This document shows, piece after piece, positions 9,455 through 20,692 of a stretch of DNA of 64,000 bases. Numbering within the stretch: the stretch's first letter is position 1; each line of letters opens with the position of its first letter. The stretch is taken from positions 134,472,737 through 134,536,736 of the forward strand of contig NC_092038.1 in assembly GCF_003086295.3 (NCBI RefSeq), written 5' to 3'. The translations under genes were made by a program, and so were the position numbers. This DNA is from Arachis hypogaea (lineage: Eukaryota; Streptophyta; Magnoliopsida; Fabales; Fabaceae). Under the pieces are notes generated by a model. That model ran no database searches. It saw only the letters and a program-made list of their open reading frames with translations, and was not told the DNA's origin.

Positions 9455-12166
9455 ATGGGTTTGGGTGCTGAGAATGGTAAGGTGGTGGAGCATTTGGATG
9501 TGTGTAAATCAAAAGGTGGGAAAAAGAAAAAGAAGAAAGAGAGTGGGATAGTTGAAGAGGAACAAGAGACTGGGTGTTGGGTTAGGCTTAGGTTATTTGG
9601 GAGCTGCATTTCTTCAAGATCCAAGGTTGATAGCTCTGTTAGTGGCACCAGCACCAATTATGGTAACTTCTAATATTTTCTCTTTTAAAAGTTGTTGTTC
9701 TTAGTATGTATTTGGAGATTTCATATTTATGCATTTTAACCTTTTTGTGATTTGTTTTGAATTGTGCATAGCTGAACATGGTAGAGATTTACTTGTTGAA
9801 TGGTAACAAATTTGTGTTCTTCATAGTTCCTGCTTTTTCAAAATTTCAAATTGAAGCAAATTCCAAAGTTGGTACATAGGGGTGTGTTATAATAGAGAAA
9901 GTGGTTTATTTAAGGTTTTGTGGGAACTTTCAAGGGGAAATCAGGGTCCCTATTTCATCTCATACGGCGTAGTATGAGTTACACAGTGACTTTTTAGAAC
10001 CTATGATGATTAGGTTGTATCACCCTGTATCCATGTCTGTGTAGGTATGTTTATCTGTTATGCTGCCAAACGATTAATTCGATTATCTCTGGTCTTCTGC
10101 ATTTCTCAACTTTATTGAGTCATTCTTGGATGCTATCCATTGTCTTTCTTGGCTAAGCCTGATATCGTATGATGCCGTCTTATTGCCTTGTCTAATTATG
10201 TTTCCCACCTTTTCTGCTGTTTTGGCTTTTCTTTAGCCGAAAGTAAATCAACTATTGACACAAGTAGAGACCAACCAACGCTTCCAGTTGTCTCTTCTAC
10301 AACAACTAGTAATGCTGAAAGCAATGCATCCACTTCCAAACTTGAAGAGGAGCTTAAAGTTGCTTTGAGGCTGCGAAAGTTCACTTTCAATGATCTTAAG
10401 TTGGCAACAAGAAATTTTCGGCCCGAGAGTCTTCTTGGCGAAGGTGGGTTTGGTTGTGTGTTCAAGGGATGGATCGAAGAAAATGGAACTGCTCCTGTGA
10501 AACCTGGTACGGGGCTCACTGTTGCTGTAAAAACCCTCAACCATGATGGACTCCAGGGTCATAAAGAATGGCTGGTTTGTGAATCTTCCAATATAATTTT
10601 CTTCCTTAAATTTCAGTTGAATTGCGTGTGCGTGCCTGTGTTTCCCTTTAATAATATGTTCATATACTGTGCCCTATTTATTCGTGTTCTAGTTTTAATT
10701 TCTTGTTTGGTTCATGTAACAGGCTGAAGTAAATTTTCTGGGTGATTTAGTTCATCCAAACCTTGTTAAACTTATAGGTTACTGTATCGAAGATGATCAG
10801 AGGTTGCTAGTATATGAGTTCATGCCTCGGGGAAGTCTAGAAAACCACTTGTTTAGGAGTAAGTTACTTTCTCGGAATAGTCATTTTCTCAATTTTATTT
10901 CCAATATTAGCTGCATTTGTTACTCCAATTAATCCCCCCCCCCCCCCCCCCAAAAACAACACTGTATGTACATTTCTGCTTTATGTTCATGGTTAGAATC
11001 ATATCCATTTTTCATGGTATCATATCTTTTGTAGGATCCCTGCCTCTTCCATGGTCCATTAGGATGAAAATTGCACTGGGAGCTGCAAAAGGTCTTGCTT
11101 TTCTTCACGAGGAAGCAGAACGACCAGTAATATATCGGGATTTCAAGACTTCCAATATACTATTGGATTCGGTAAGTTCCAACAGCTATAGTAGGATTAC
11201 ATTATCTATTTCTCCCCTTTATATCCATCATTTTAATATCGCAATGATTCAGGACTACAATGCCAAGCTCTCTGACTTTGGACTCGCAAAAGATGGTCCT
11301 GAGGGTGATAAAACCCATGTCTCCACTCGAGTGATGGGAACCTATGGTTATGCAGCACCAGAGTATGTCATGACAGGTAAGTTCAGCTTGCACTTGAAAT
11401 TTCTGAATCAAAATTTTTGGAATGTAATTCCTTTGTGAGACTGTTTCTGCTCTTGGTACATTTGTGTGATACTTATCATTTTCGTTTTTTCATCTTGTGG
11501 CTGATTTAGGTTTAAGGATCCTAAATTACATTGCCATAGTTTCAAGCACACTTGTGTTTTCTCATACCTTACATAGTATCATTTTCATTTCCAACTTTTG
11601 TATTAACCAATTCCGTATATAAGATTTATGTTGTCGTGGCAGGACATCTTACGTCAAGAAGTGATGTGTATAGTTTCGGAGTAGTACTACTTGAGATGTT
11701 GACTGGCAGAAGATCTATGGACAAAAACCGACCCAATGGCGAACATAACCTCGTGGAATGGGCTAGACCGCATCTAGGAGAGAAAAGAAGGTTCTACCGG
11801 TTGATAGACCCTCGTTTGGAGGGTCACTTCTCCATAAAAGGAGCTCAGAAAGCAGCTAGTTTGGCTGCACATTGCCTTAGTAGAGATCCAAAGGCAAGGC
11901 CTCTCATGAGTGAAGTCGTAGAAGCTTTAAAGCCTCTGCCAAACCTCAAGGACATGGCTAGTTCATCATATTATTTCCAGACAATTCAAGCCGACCGGTT
12001 CAGTGCAAGCCCGAATACTAGAAACGGACGAACACAAGGCGCATTACTGACGCGGAACGGGCAGCATCCGAGGAGCCTTTCGATACCACATGGTACACAT
12101 GCATCTCCATATCACCATCAGTTTCCCCAACAATCACCAAAACCAAATGGAAAGGCACAGAGTTGA
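9455..12166 (+). CDS. PBS1-like receptor-like cytoplasmic kinase, PBL34/35 type
   Basis: Six exons joined by GT-AG introns give 488 residues: 9455-9662, 10237-10574, 10723-10858, 11035-11171, 11253-11376, 11643-12166; phases agree throughout. The N-terminus has Gly2 for myristoylation, a poly-Lys stretch and the [12 protein letters not shown] segment typical of this subgroup. Kinase motifs: Gly loop GEGGFG (137-142), Lys168 in VAVK, catalytic YRDFKTSN with Asp263, DFG at 281-283, APE at 308-310, so it should be active and of the RD class. The tail is rich in Ser, His and Gln. Family VII RLCKs sit at the plasma membrane and relay signals from pattern-recognition receptors; the closest Arabidopsis relatives I recall are PBL34-PBL36, reported in bacterial hydroxy-fatty-acid sensing with LORE. 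Intron 3 holds a C19 run. Confidence 0.93.
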
Positions 12167-14129
12167 TGAAATTTTCCATTTTCTTTGCTACCCTTCTTCG
12201 TTTCATTATTTCTAAGTATAGATGTCAGTTCAGTCAATCAAGCCATTTGTTCATGGAAAACTTGAGAGCAAAAGAAGCATCTTTTGTTTTATAATGTGTT
12301 ATGAAGAAGAATGTAAGGGAAGGTGAATCTTATTGAGCAACTTTGTCCTGTCAAAATTGTCAACCGATGTGTTTCTTCAGGTTGTTTGGAAAATATTCAA
12401 GATTATCATTAGCACCTCAAATTTATATTCTTTTGCTTAAACAATTTCTTTTCTCCCATTTGCCACCATAATCCCTTAATCTTTTCTCTTTTGTGCCATC
12501 AAACTCTGAGGCTCTCCTTAAATTATTCAGGCGCTTTTTGTTCATGGAAAGATGAGAAAATAGATTTATTGAATTAATTATGTCCTGTTGTTTGTTCCTA
12601 CATGATCCTGAAAGCTTATATCCTAGTTGTGGTTAAAAAACCTAAGGCTGTGTTTGAAAACAAATGTTTTTGCAACGAATTAAATTTGATTTGAAACATA
12701 AAAAATTGTCTCATTGAACCCAGTTGATGAAATAAAATTTTGACAAGTACATAAAATAATAATAAACAATACTTGGCATTGTAACTTGTAAGTCGTTTTC
12801 ATCATGCAAATGGATCAATGAGAATGCAAGCTCTCAACAGAATAAAATTGTAATGAAGAGAGTCAAGTTTATCATTAATTTTTCAGTTATTATATGAATA
12901 AAATTGTTTGATTCAATTATTTATTACCTTCAAAATTTCATCAATGCTATTCCCTAAAAAGTATAATAAAACTTATTTTACAATATTTTTGGTTAACTTA
13001 CTTAATTTTGATGTATTTTTAATGTGAAAAAAAAATTACATATGTATCGAATTATATAATATTATATCAATAAAAATAAATATCTTTTATGGCATGAATT
13101 GGTTATTAAAAAAATATTAATACATCAACATTAAACTAACTTGGGAATATTAATAACTGAAAGAGAGAGAGAGAGAGAGAGTGCGAAAAGATTGATAAAG
13201 AACAATTAAGAATCTGGCATGCGAATTAGGGGAAAGGTAACCACTTTAGAACGAATCTGTTGTGTTGTGTTGCTGTCAGGATTCAATTCCCGCTGACGAA
13301 AAATTCACTGCCTTGTGTTGTGGTGAGACAAAAATCACTTTTTTCCTTTCTTCATTTCACAATTTCGTTGCTTCCCAATTCCTCTTCTTTAACAGTTACA
13401 GAACTCTCCAATTTCACTCTATTTCCCACTTGCAATTCACAATTCATTACGTTTCGCATTTGATCCACTTGCAGTCCTTTTTCTGTGTTCGTTTCTTTCA
13501 GCCTATTCTCGATAATCGTTTATCTCTCTGCTGACGTGGCTTTGTTTGTTATTGGCTTCTGTGTACTTGATTCTGTTTAATAGAATTTGTTAATCCTATT
13601 TTTTAATGTGCTTCTTGTGTGTACGTAGCTCAAACCACGAAAATTAAAAAAATTTCTTTCACTTTTCCCTTTGAATTCAAACGCATAAAGTGGAGAGATT
13701 TTTCAAATGTCTCACAAAAGGGGATAAAATCATTAGGTCTTGGTGAATGGTGATAGTAGACAATTATTACATATCACTTCGTGAAAATTTAATTTTGTCT
13801 TTGTCTTTGTTTTATTCAATTGTGATTAAGATTTGTGTTACATTTGAATGGGGGTGTGAGACCTAGTAGCTTGGTGTACAAGAAAGACTGTGTATAAGAA
13901 ACATTTCTCTTCAGTTACTGTTTGTAGATTCCAATTATTTTGACCAGAATTCAATCATTCTGTTCTTTAATATGCTTTAATAGTTATCCTTTCCCCTTTT
14001 TATTTTTGGAATTCAAGTTGTTACATATTTCATGCATTACTTATGGAGCTTATTGAATATAATCCCAAGTTGTGCATCTGTGATAACTGTTGGATTGGCG
14101 TCTTATTTTTGGTGCAGGGTTCCTAAAAG
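12167..14129. other. Intergenic region; 5' leader of the HIR gene in its right part
   Basis: From 12167 to about 12400 this is 3' untranslated sequence of the kinase gene. The AT-rich middle shows no gene. A GA dinucleotide run lies at about 13160-13181. Between 13200 and 13560 the sequence is more balanced and pyrimidine-rich, probably promoter and a non-coding first exon of the next gene, since a clear acceptor (GGTGCAG ending at 14117) stands 12 bases before its ATG. The short ORFs near 13260 are not supported. Confidence 0.45.
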
Positions 14130-15805
14130 ATGGGGCTAGCTCTCGGTTGTCTTCAAGTGGACCAGTCAACGGTAGCTATCAAGGAAGTTTTTGGGAAGTT
14201 CGATGATGTGCTTGAACCCGGTTGCCACTTTGTGCCTTGGTGTCTTGGCAATCAAGTAGCTGGTTACCTTTCTTTGCGTGTGCAGCAGCTTGATGTTCGT
14301 TGCGAAACCAAGACAAAGGTTTGTTCTTATTTCTATACAAGACAAAGGATTTGTCTAACGATATGATTGTGTTGACAACTGTCTTATGACATAAAATGAT
14401 AAAATACATAGACACAAGATAGAGACAAGTTAAACAAAAAATTTGTTAGGAGTTTTGTCCTAGACAAAGACATTTCATTCGTTTCTGTATTTATCCATTT
14501 TCGCAAGCAAATTTGTATATCCCAATGTCTTTTTGTCTTTGTCTTGAGACACCTACCAAACAAGGCCTATCATTATAAGTACTTCATTTCAATGTTATCT
14601 TTTAGTCTCTGTTCATTACCTATGCATGTTCATCTTTTACTACTATAGATATTGCAATTGTTTTTCTTCTCTCTTGATTTTATTTGCTTACCTGATCTTG
14701 ATGTATCCAATACCATTAGGACAATGTCTTTGTCACCGTTGTTGCTTCTATCCAATATCGAGCACTTGCAGAAGGTGCCGTAGATGCATTTTACAAGCTT
14801 AGCAATACCAGAGCACAGATTCAAGCCTATGTCTTTGATGGTGTGGATTTGTGACGTATACTCCTCCAAGAAATTGGTTTCTTTGGATGTATATGTATAT
14901 TCAGGATGAGATTGATAAGTTTATGTTGTTATTGCAGTTATTAGGGCAAGTGTTCCAAAGATGGAACTAGACGCCTCTTTTGAACAGAAGAATGAAATTG
15001 CGAAAGCTGTAGAGGAAGAACTTGAAAAGGTAACTCATTTTTATGTACCTATTCTTTTACTTCTCCCTGTTTTTCTATACTGAGAACCAACGGTTTAGTC
15101 ACTCATAATATTGATTTTTTTGCTTTCAAATAGGCAATGTGTGCTTATGGCTATGAGATAGTTCAGACTCTTATTGTGGATATCGAACCGGATGAGCATG
15201 TCAAGAGAGCCATGAACGAGATAAATGCTGGTATTCTTTCTGGATCTGCATCATCGTACATTTTTATTAGATCAGAGTTGTATTTTTTGTTTCTCAGAGA
15301 CATGCAAATAGAAGAAACATTCACATTATAGAAAATTTCCTGTCGAGAAGGAAATTCTATTAGTATCGATGTAATTCAGTTTCTAGTCTTCCTTTCAGCA
15401 AAAACTTTTCGTTTCTAAATCTACACTATACTTTATTCGTTTAAAATAGCTGCGAGATTGAGGGTGGCTGCAAATGAGAAGGCCGAGGCGGAGAAGATTC
15501 TGCAGATTAAGAGAGCAGAAGGAGAAGCAGAGTCGAAGTATCTAGCAGGGCTTGGAATAGCCCGCCAACGCCAAGCCATAGTTGATGGCCTGAGGGACAG
15601 CGTGCTAGCCTTCTCAGAGAATGTCCCTGGGACAACATCAAAGGATGTCATGGACATGGTTCTGGTCACCCAATATTTTGATACATTGAAGGAAATCGGT
15701 GCATCCTCAAAATCCAATTCTGTTTTCGTTCCACATGGACCGGGAGCTGTTAAAGATATTTCTTCACAAATTAGAGAAGGTCTTCTTCAAGGAAATGTGG
15801 CTTAA
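14130..15805 (+). CDS. Hypersensitive-induced reaction (HIR) protein, SPFH/prohibitin domain
   Basis: Five coding exons (14130-14318, 14720-14840, 14938-15029, 15134-15230, 15450-15805) give 284 residues, the usual HIR length, with consistent phases. The protein starts MGLALGC, with Gly2 and nearby Cys suited to acylation and membrane attachment. The SPFH domain carries the family's conserved segments, for example [44 protein letters not shown] and [20 protein letters not shown], the last being the coiled-coil region used for oligomerisation. HIR proteins form plasma-membrane microdomain complexes and in Arabidopsis associate with the immune receptor RPS2. An intron in the 5' untranslated region is likely from the acceptor just before the ATG. 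Confidence 0.95.
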
Positions 15806-16649
15806 TCTTGAAATTTAGCATTCACATCAGTGGACAGTTGAGTTTAGCCTCTCAACTTTAGCTGCATATTTTCTTGTTTTTGCCATGACTTCTAAGCTGT
15901 TTGGTACGTCTTCAATATTTTTCCTTTTTCTCTTTCCTTTTGGTTCCATTGGAAAACATGTCCCCGTATTTTGAATGTTTGTTATATTACAACAGATTCA
16001 TCTGTTAGAAATATAAATAATCGTTAATATGGGAAGAAAAGAAAATGTGGTGTAAGAAGGGTCTACTCTAAGCGGGAAAAGGAGTTTCCCTTTTAAAATG
16101 CAGATTATTATGGGCAAGATCTTGCATTGTTAATTCAATTAATTGGATTATTTATCAAGATAATCTAATGGTATAAATTCTATTATGGTTTTAGACCATC
16201 GTTGTTACTAAATCTACAATATTAGGTATCCAGTTAGCGAGCAAACAGAGATTCAACAAAGCTGGGGTGTTACAAGCTTTTGTCACGAGTATTATGATTG
16301 TCAATATAACCAAAAACTAGATGCATTTACTACTGTCCTCTGCGTTAAATTTTCGATATACACTGAACAAGAATCTGATTTACAGAAACTATCACCTTTC
16401 AAGTTCAAAAACAACTCAAAGGTGAATCAATCAATGCCTTCCGTGTCGATTCGTTGAATAAAATACAGGCAAATTTAAAATTTGTTTATGCTTATTTTTA
16501 CATCCCAAGCCCACCAAGATATGTAACGATAATCAAGAACTCCAAAATGAAGGACTAAATGTTCATTGGGAAAGTGAAACCCTACCACTAAACTTATTGC
16601 CTCCACAATGAGAGACACAATCGATGAAATCGCAGAATCACACTATGCT
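15806..16649. other. Convergent 3' regions of HIR and VDAC genes
   Basis: The two genes point at each other, and this 844-bp gap should hold both 3' untranslated regions. It is AT-rich. I see no additional gene. A plus-strand ORF at 16608-16811 is the antisense shadow of the last VDAC exon. Confidence 0.6.
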
Positions 16650-18668
16650 CTAAGGCTTCAAGGCCACGGCAAGACCAACCTTTGCACTCTTCTCAATTGC
16701 CCCGGTATCCACTTCACCCGAGAGAGAGACCCGGGTTCTTGGATTCCAATCATGCTGGATCACAGCATTGGCCCTGCCATAGTTGTTCACCCGAGCTTTC
16801 ACCAATGTTAGGGGGTCAAGTGCATGCTGTGTGCCAATAGTCAGCATGTTTTCATTGCTAGAAAAGCTGTGAGAAAGCTCGGCACCAACAGCAGTGTTTG
16901 TCAACGGGCTTACAACATGATAGTATGATGCATTGACGGTGTCACCCTTATCATTTCTACATTCATTAACAAAGTTATAACATAAAAATTATAAATAATA
17001 ATAATAACAACAAAAGGGGGGCAAAAAGGTAACAATTTAGGTTGCATAAGAAAACAGATAAGCCTATCTATAAAATTGGAGGCCATAGTTATTAACTAAA
17101 AAGTGTTCGGTGTTTGGCCTACTTACACGGTTAGGGATGCAATAAGGTCAGCATGAGTGAAGTTTAGCCCTGCATTATATTTGATGAAGTTTCCAGAGGC
17201 AGTATCGAATGAAAGATCAGTCCCAACAGCAACCAAATCATTTCCAACCACACCAGAAAAGTTAACAATGGGAGTTGCTGTCAATCCAAGGCTGGTGCTT
17301 ATTCCAGCATACTCGTGCCGGTACTGGAGTTCAACCTATTAAACACCAATAGAGAGGAAATAAACTTATTGAGAATAACTTTATATGCTAGAATAGGTTA
17401 GCCACAAGTTAATACAAGAAAATCTATATTGACTTTCTATGCCATCGATCATCGATCGATACTGACTATTTTGAGATATATCAAAGAAAAATTACTATTC
17501 TTTTTACCTTGCCAGATTTCTGATCTGGGAAAATGAAGCTAAAAATGGATTTGAGTCCAGGTGCAGGTTCATCCACGGTAACAGTAGTAAGTAGCTGAAA
17601 AGTATCCAAGTCAATATAAAAGCTTGTAAAACATACATTTCAAAAGTTCTAACTAATCACTAAATTTTTGTCATACTGAGACTTGTGTATTTATTAGGCA
17701 ACTTAAATATAAAAGCATACGTTAACTTCTTCTTACCACATTACAAAAATGATTAAAGGTATAGCAAATGTTTGCTTTGTTATGGTCACACAAAAGTAAC
17801 TAGACACGAAACTTCTACAAATAGACAAAATGGGAGTGAACTAGTTATATACTCCCTGGATTCCATATTGATAATATGTAAGCGTATATTCATATACTGA
17901 TGTATCTAGATATACCTTAATATACGAATCGTTGTACCAGAAAAATTCAAAACTAGCAAAAATGGAATGGAGGGAGTATCACTAATGAGACACCCCATGC
18001 AAAAACGGCAGCTATAATTAAAAAGTAATCGTTACAATTGTCAAATCAACTAGTATCAAGGGCAAAATCATGCCAGCAATAAATTTCAACTCACATTTGA
18101 ATTCGAGTCAACTTTAATATCGGTTGTGATGTTCTTGTTCTTCAGCTTAGTGTTGACATCTGCCAAATATATCTCACCCTTCCTGATTCCAGTTGAAGTG
18201 ATTTCCTGAGTATAGAAACACCAATTGAAACCATAAAATCAGCAGAATCGACCACAAAAATTAAAAGAATAATTATAATAATAACCGAAATAGTAGAAAA
18301 ATAAAATGAAATTTAGAAAATGATTAAAAATTAAATAAAAAGCTCCAATCAATAAAACAACACTTCCATGATTAAACTGCACCAGAAAATTCTGCTTCCA
18401 AGGTAAAATTTATTGTAGAATTTACCCCCAAAAATATGAGCTTACCACTCCAGTGGAAGTGTAAGTGGTGATAGTGAACTTGTGGTCGTTCTGATAATCC
18501 TTGAACAGAAGCTCTGCAATTCAATTTTTTGGTACAAATTAAACGAACACAAATCCATCAACAGACAGGGAAAAAACTGAATGATTAAGAAAAGTGAAAA
18601 AGAAAAAAAAATCAGATACCTCGAGCTTTCTTTCCGATATCGGAGTAGAGACCTGGACCATTCACCAT
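16650..18668 (-). CDS. VDAC: Mitochondrial outer-membrane porin, VDAC
   Basis: Six exons on the minus strand (18668-18620, 18513-18446, 18205-18095, 17594-17508, 17335-17127, 16956-16650) give exactly 276 residues, the standard length of plant VDACs, with GT-AG junctions and matching phases. The first exon encodes the N-terminal helix segment [13 protein letters not shown], and later exons encode alternating amphipathic beta strands, for example [22 protein letters not shown] and [11 protein letters not shown], ending AVALKP. VDAC forms the 19-strand beta barrel that passes metabolites and ATP/ADP through the outer membrane. Nothing is missing. The 5' untranslated sequence runs up to about 18770. 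The paralogue number cannot be set by eye. Confidence 0.96.
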
Positions 18669-19551
18669 GTTTTCCCCCGGAAAATAGAAACTAATATTTA
18701 TGAGAAAAGAAAAAAAAAAGAGGGAAAATCTGTGTAGCGTGTAAAGTGTTCGAGGGTTTGAGCAATGCGAAGAACAAACCCTAATATTTGGGGAAGTGTT
18801 CGCCGAAACACAGAGGATGATCTACAGCCGTCGGATGTAATGTTAGATGAGGAGATGAATCTGTGGCCGTTGATTCGTAACACGAGGAAGTGGTGGCTCG
18901 AGAATCGGAACAAGGTGTTAAGTACTGGCGGCATATTCCGCCTCCATTTTGGATTCTTTCATTTTATTTTCTTTTTCAATTTATTTATTTTGTTTGTTTA
19001 TAAAAAATTGGAATGTGTGACTGTTAGTATTTGATAATGCACGTGTCCAATACATTGGCACGTGTATTTTTCCTTTTATCTTAAAGGAAAACAAATTGGG
19101 GTTCAATTTTTTCGTTATGGAACCCATGAATGTGATGTACCTGGATATGGAAATAGGGCATGTTAGATAAAATTGTGGGACAGTTAGAATTCGGACCTTG
19201 CGAGTTCTGTGTTGACAAAAATTGCTTAACAAATCGGAGGGTCCGATTTGGTAGGGGTTGAAATTTGAATTTCAAAGCATACAAATCGGATGGTGCGTTT
19301 TGTATATATATATGAATTTTTGTATGAATCTGTATTCTTAGCTACAACTCGGACCGTCCGACAAGCTATGAAGAACTCGCATGGTTCGATTTGTGGTGTT
19401 CTGATATCACATACAGGTCAAGCACCTCTCTTCTCCATAACCACGTTCAACCCAACTTTTGCCTCCATATTGAAATTAAAAAACGACAAATTGGTAGCTT
19501 AAGGAAACTTTGTCAGAAATTATTTTTTTTATGGATGCAGCCATGCAGGGG
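18669..19551. other. VDAC promoter side and unassigned repeat-like DNA
   Basis: The part next to 18668 is VDAC leader and promoter on the minus strand. From about 19050 on, the sequence changes character and holds at least five imperfect palindromes of one type (listed separately). It may be part of a transposon I cannot identify. The plus-strand ORF at 18765-19034 has no recognisable domain and lies in the VDAC leader. Confidence 0.4.
19190..19396. repeat. Cluster of related short palindromes with TCGGA/TCCGA arms
   Basis: Five related inverted motifs occur in about 200 bp: near 19190 (TTCGGACCTTGCGAGTT), 19231-19250 (AAATCGGAGGGTCCGATTTG, 8-bp arms), 19281-19303 (ACAAATCGGA and its near-inverse), 19349-19361 (TCGGACCGTCCGA, perfect about its central C) and 19371-19396 (AACTCGCATGGTTCGATTTG). 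The core is (A)TCGGA, a few bases, then TCCGA(T). They are spaced 40-70 bp apart. This could be a subterminal repeat array of a DNA transposon or a binding-site array; I do not recognise it. Confidence 0.6.
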
Positions 19552-19581
19552 TGGTGTATTGGCTGGATATTGGGCAAGGGA

Positions 19582-20246
19582 CAGGGACGAATTCAGAAAT
19601 ATTATTCTGGAGGGGTCAATAACATATATAATATTAAAAAATTATACAAAAAATTATATAATGTAAAATGTATTACAAAAAAATATCGATAAAAGATATA
19701 TTTTAACGTACAAAAAATATGTATGTATTTTTTATTAACGAAGTGGTCAATTTTTCGTATCATACAATTTATCGATAATAGAATTTGTGTCAAAATTTTC
19801 AGCAATTTTCTTTTCAATATAATTAAAAGACAATTAGCAAGAAATTAACATTTCATTTTGTTTATGAGTTATTCTTCACAATATTCATCGCTAAAAAGAT
19901 CTCTCGGTTGTAATAGTTAAAACAGAGAGAATTAATACCAAATGAATCAAGAAGGACGCTCACAAGAAGAAAAAAATCCACTTTATAAGATTTTAAAAAT
20001 TTTATTTAATTAAAAAATATTAGTAATAATATCTTTTTCAGATTTTTTTAATATTGTTACTTACTTTTTTAGATATTAGAAATTATTAATATTTAAGTTA
20101 GGCTAGACTTTTATTTATATTAGACTAAATACTAAATAAATTTTTTAAAAAAATTAAATCATACTTAATAACTTATTACTATTAATCTTTTTTTTAAAAG
20201 GTTGGGGGGCCGAGGCCTCCACTCGCCCCTCGTAGGTCCGTCCCTG
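19582..20246. mobile_element. Non-autonomous hAT element (665 bp) nested in the MULE end
   Basis: Termini are CAGGGACG on the left and CGTCCCTG on the right. The flanks are GCAAGGGA (19574-19581) and GCAAGGGG (20247-20254), an 8-bp target duplication with one change, as made by hAT transposases. The interior is AT-rich and has no coding capacity. It separates TGGTGTATTGGCTG from the rest of the MULE subterminal region, so it inserted after the MULE. Confidence 0.85.
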
Positions 20247-20692
20247 GCAAGGGGAGTATTGCCAGAGTATGGATGCAGGGTCAATACACGGGAAGCATGG
20301 TGCATGAGCAGGTGGAGACGTGGCGGCATTCCTTCAACACGCTATGGGCGTGCTGACTCACCACGCAGGGGGCGTGGTGTCTGGAGACCCGTGAAGCGCA
20401 ATAGAGATTCACGCGGAGTTCCAATGCTACTGCTGCACTACGCGGGGCGTGTTGCAGGCTGCCTGCTTGCAGGGGACAGCCCCCTCCGAAAATCAGCGAG
20501 CTCTTCTCCTTCTTCTATATATATGCATCGCCATTATTAACGAAATAGCTGCTCAAGGAAAGAAATTAGAGAAAAAGAAAGAAGTGTGGGCTGTCTCAGT
20601 GTATAGGTTTACGGTGAGAAGAGTGTAGTGAGTAGTAGTGAGTTAAAAGTTTATACGGTGAAAAAAAATTTTAGTTTAAGGAATTAAAAAAA

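Noticed and set aside
18765..19034. 89-residue plus-strand ORF next to VDAC
   Set aside because: It lies in the VDAC leader and promoter, has no recognisable domain, and its second half is low-complexity Phe-rich sequence.
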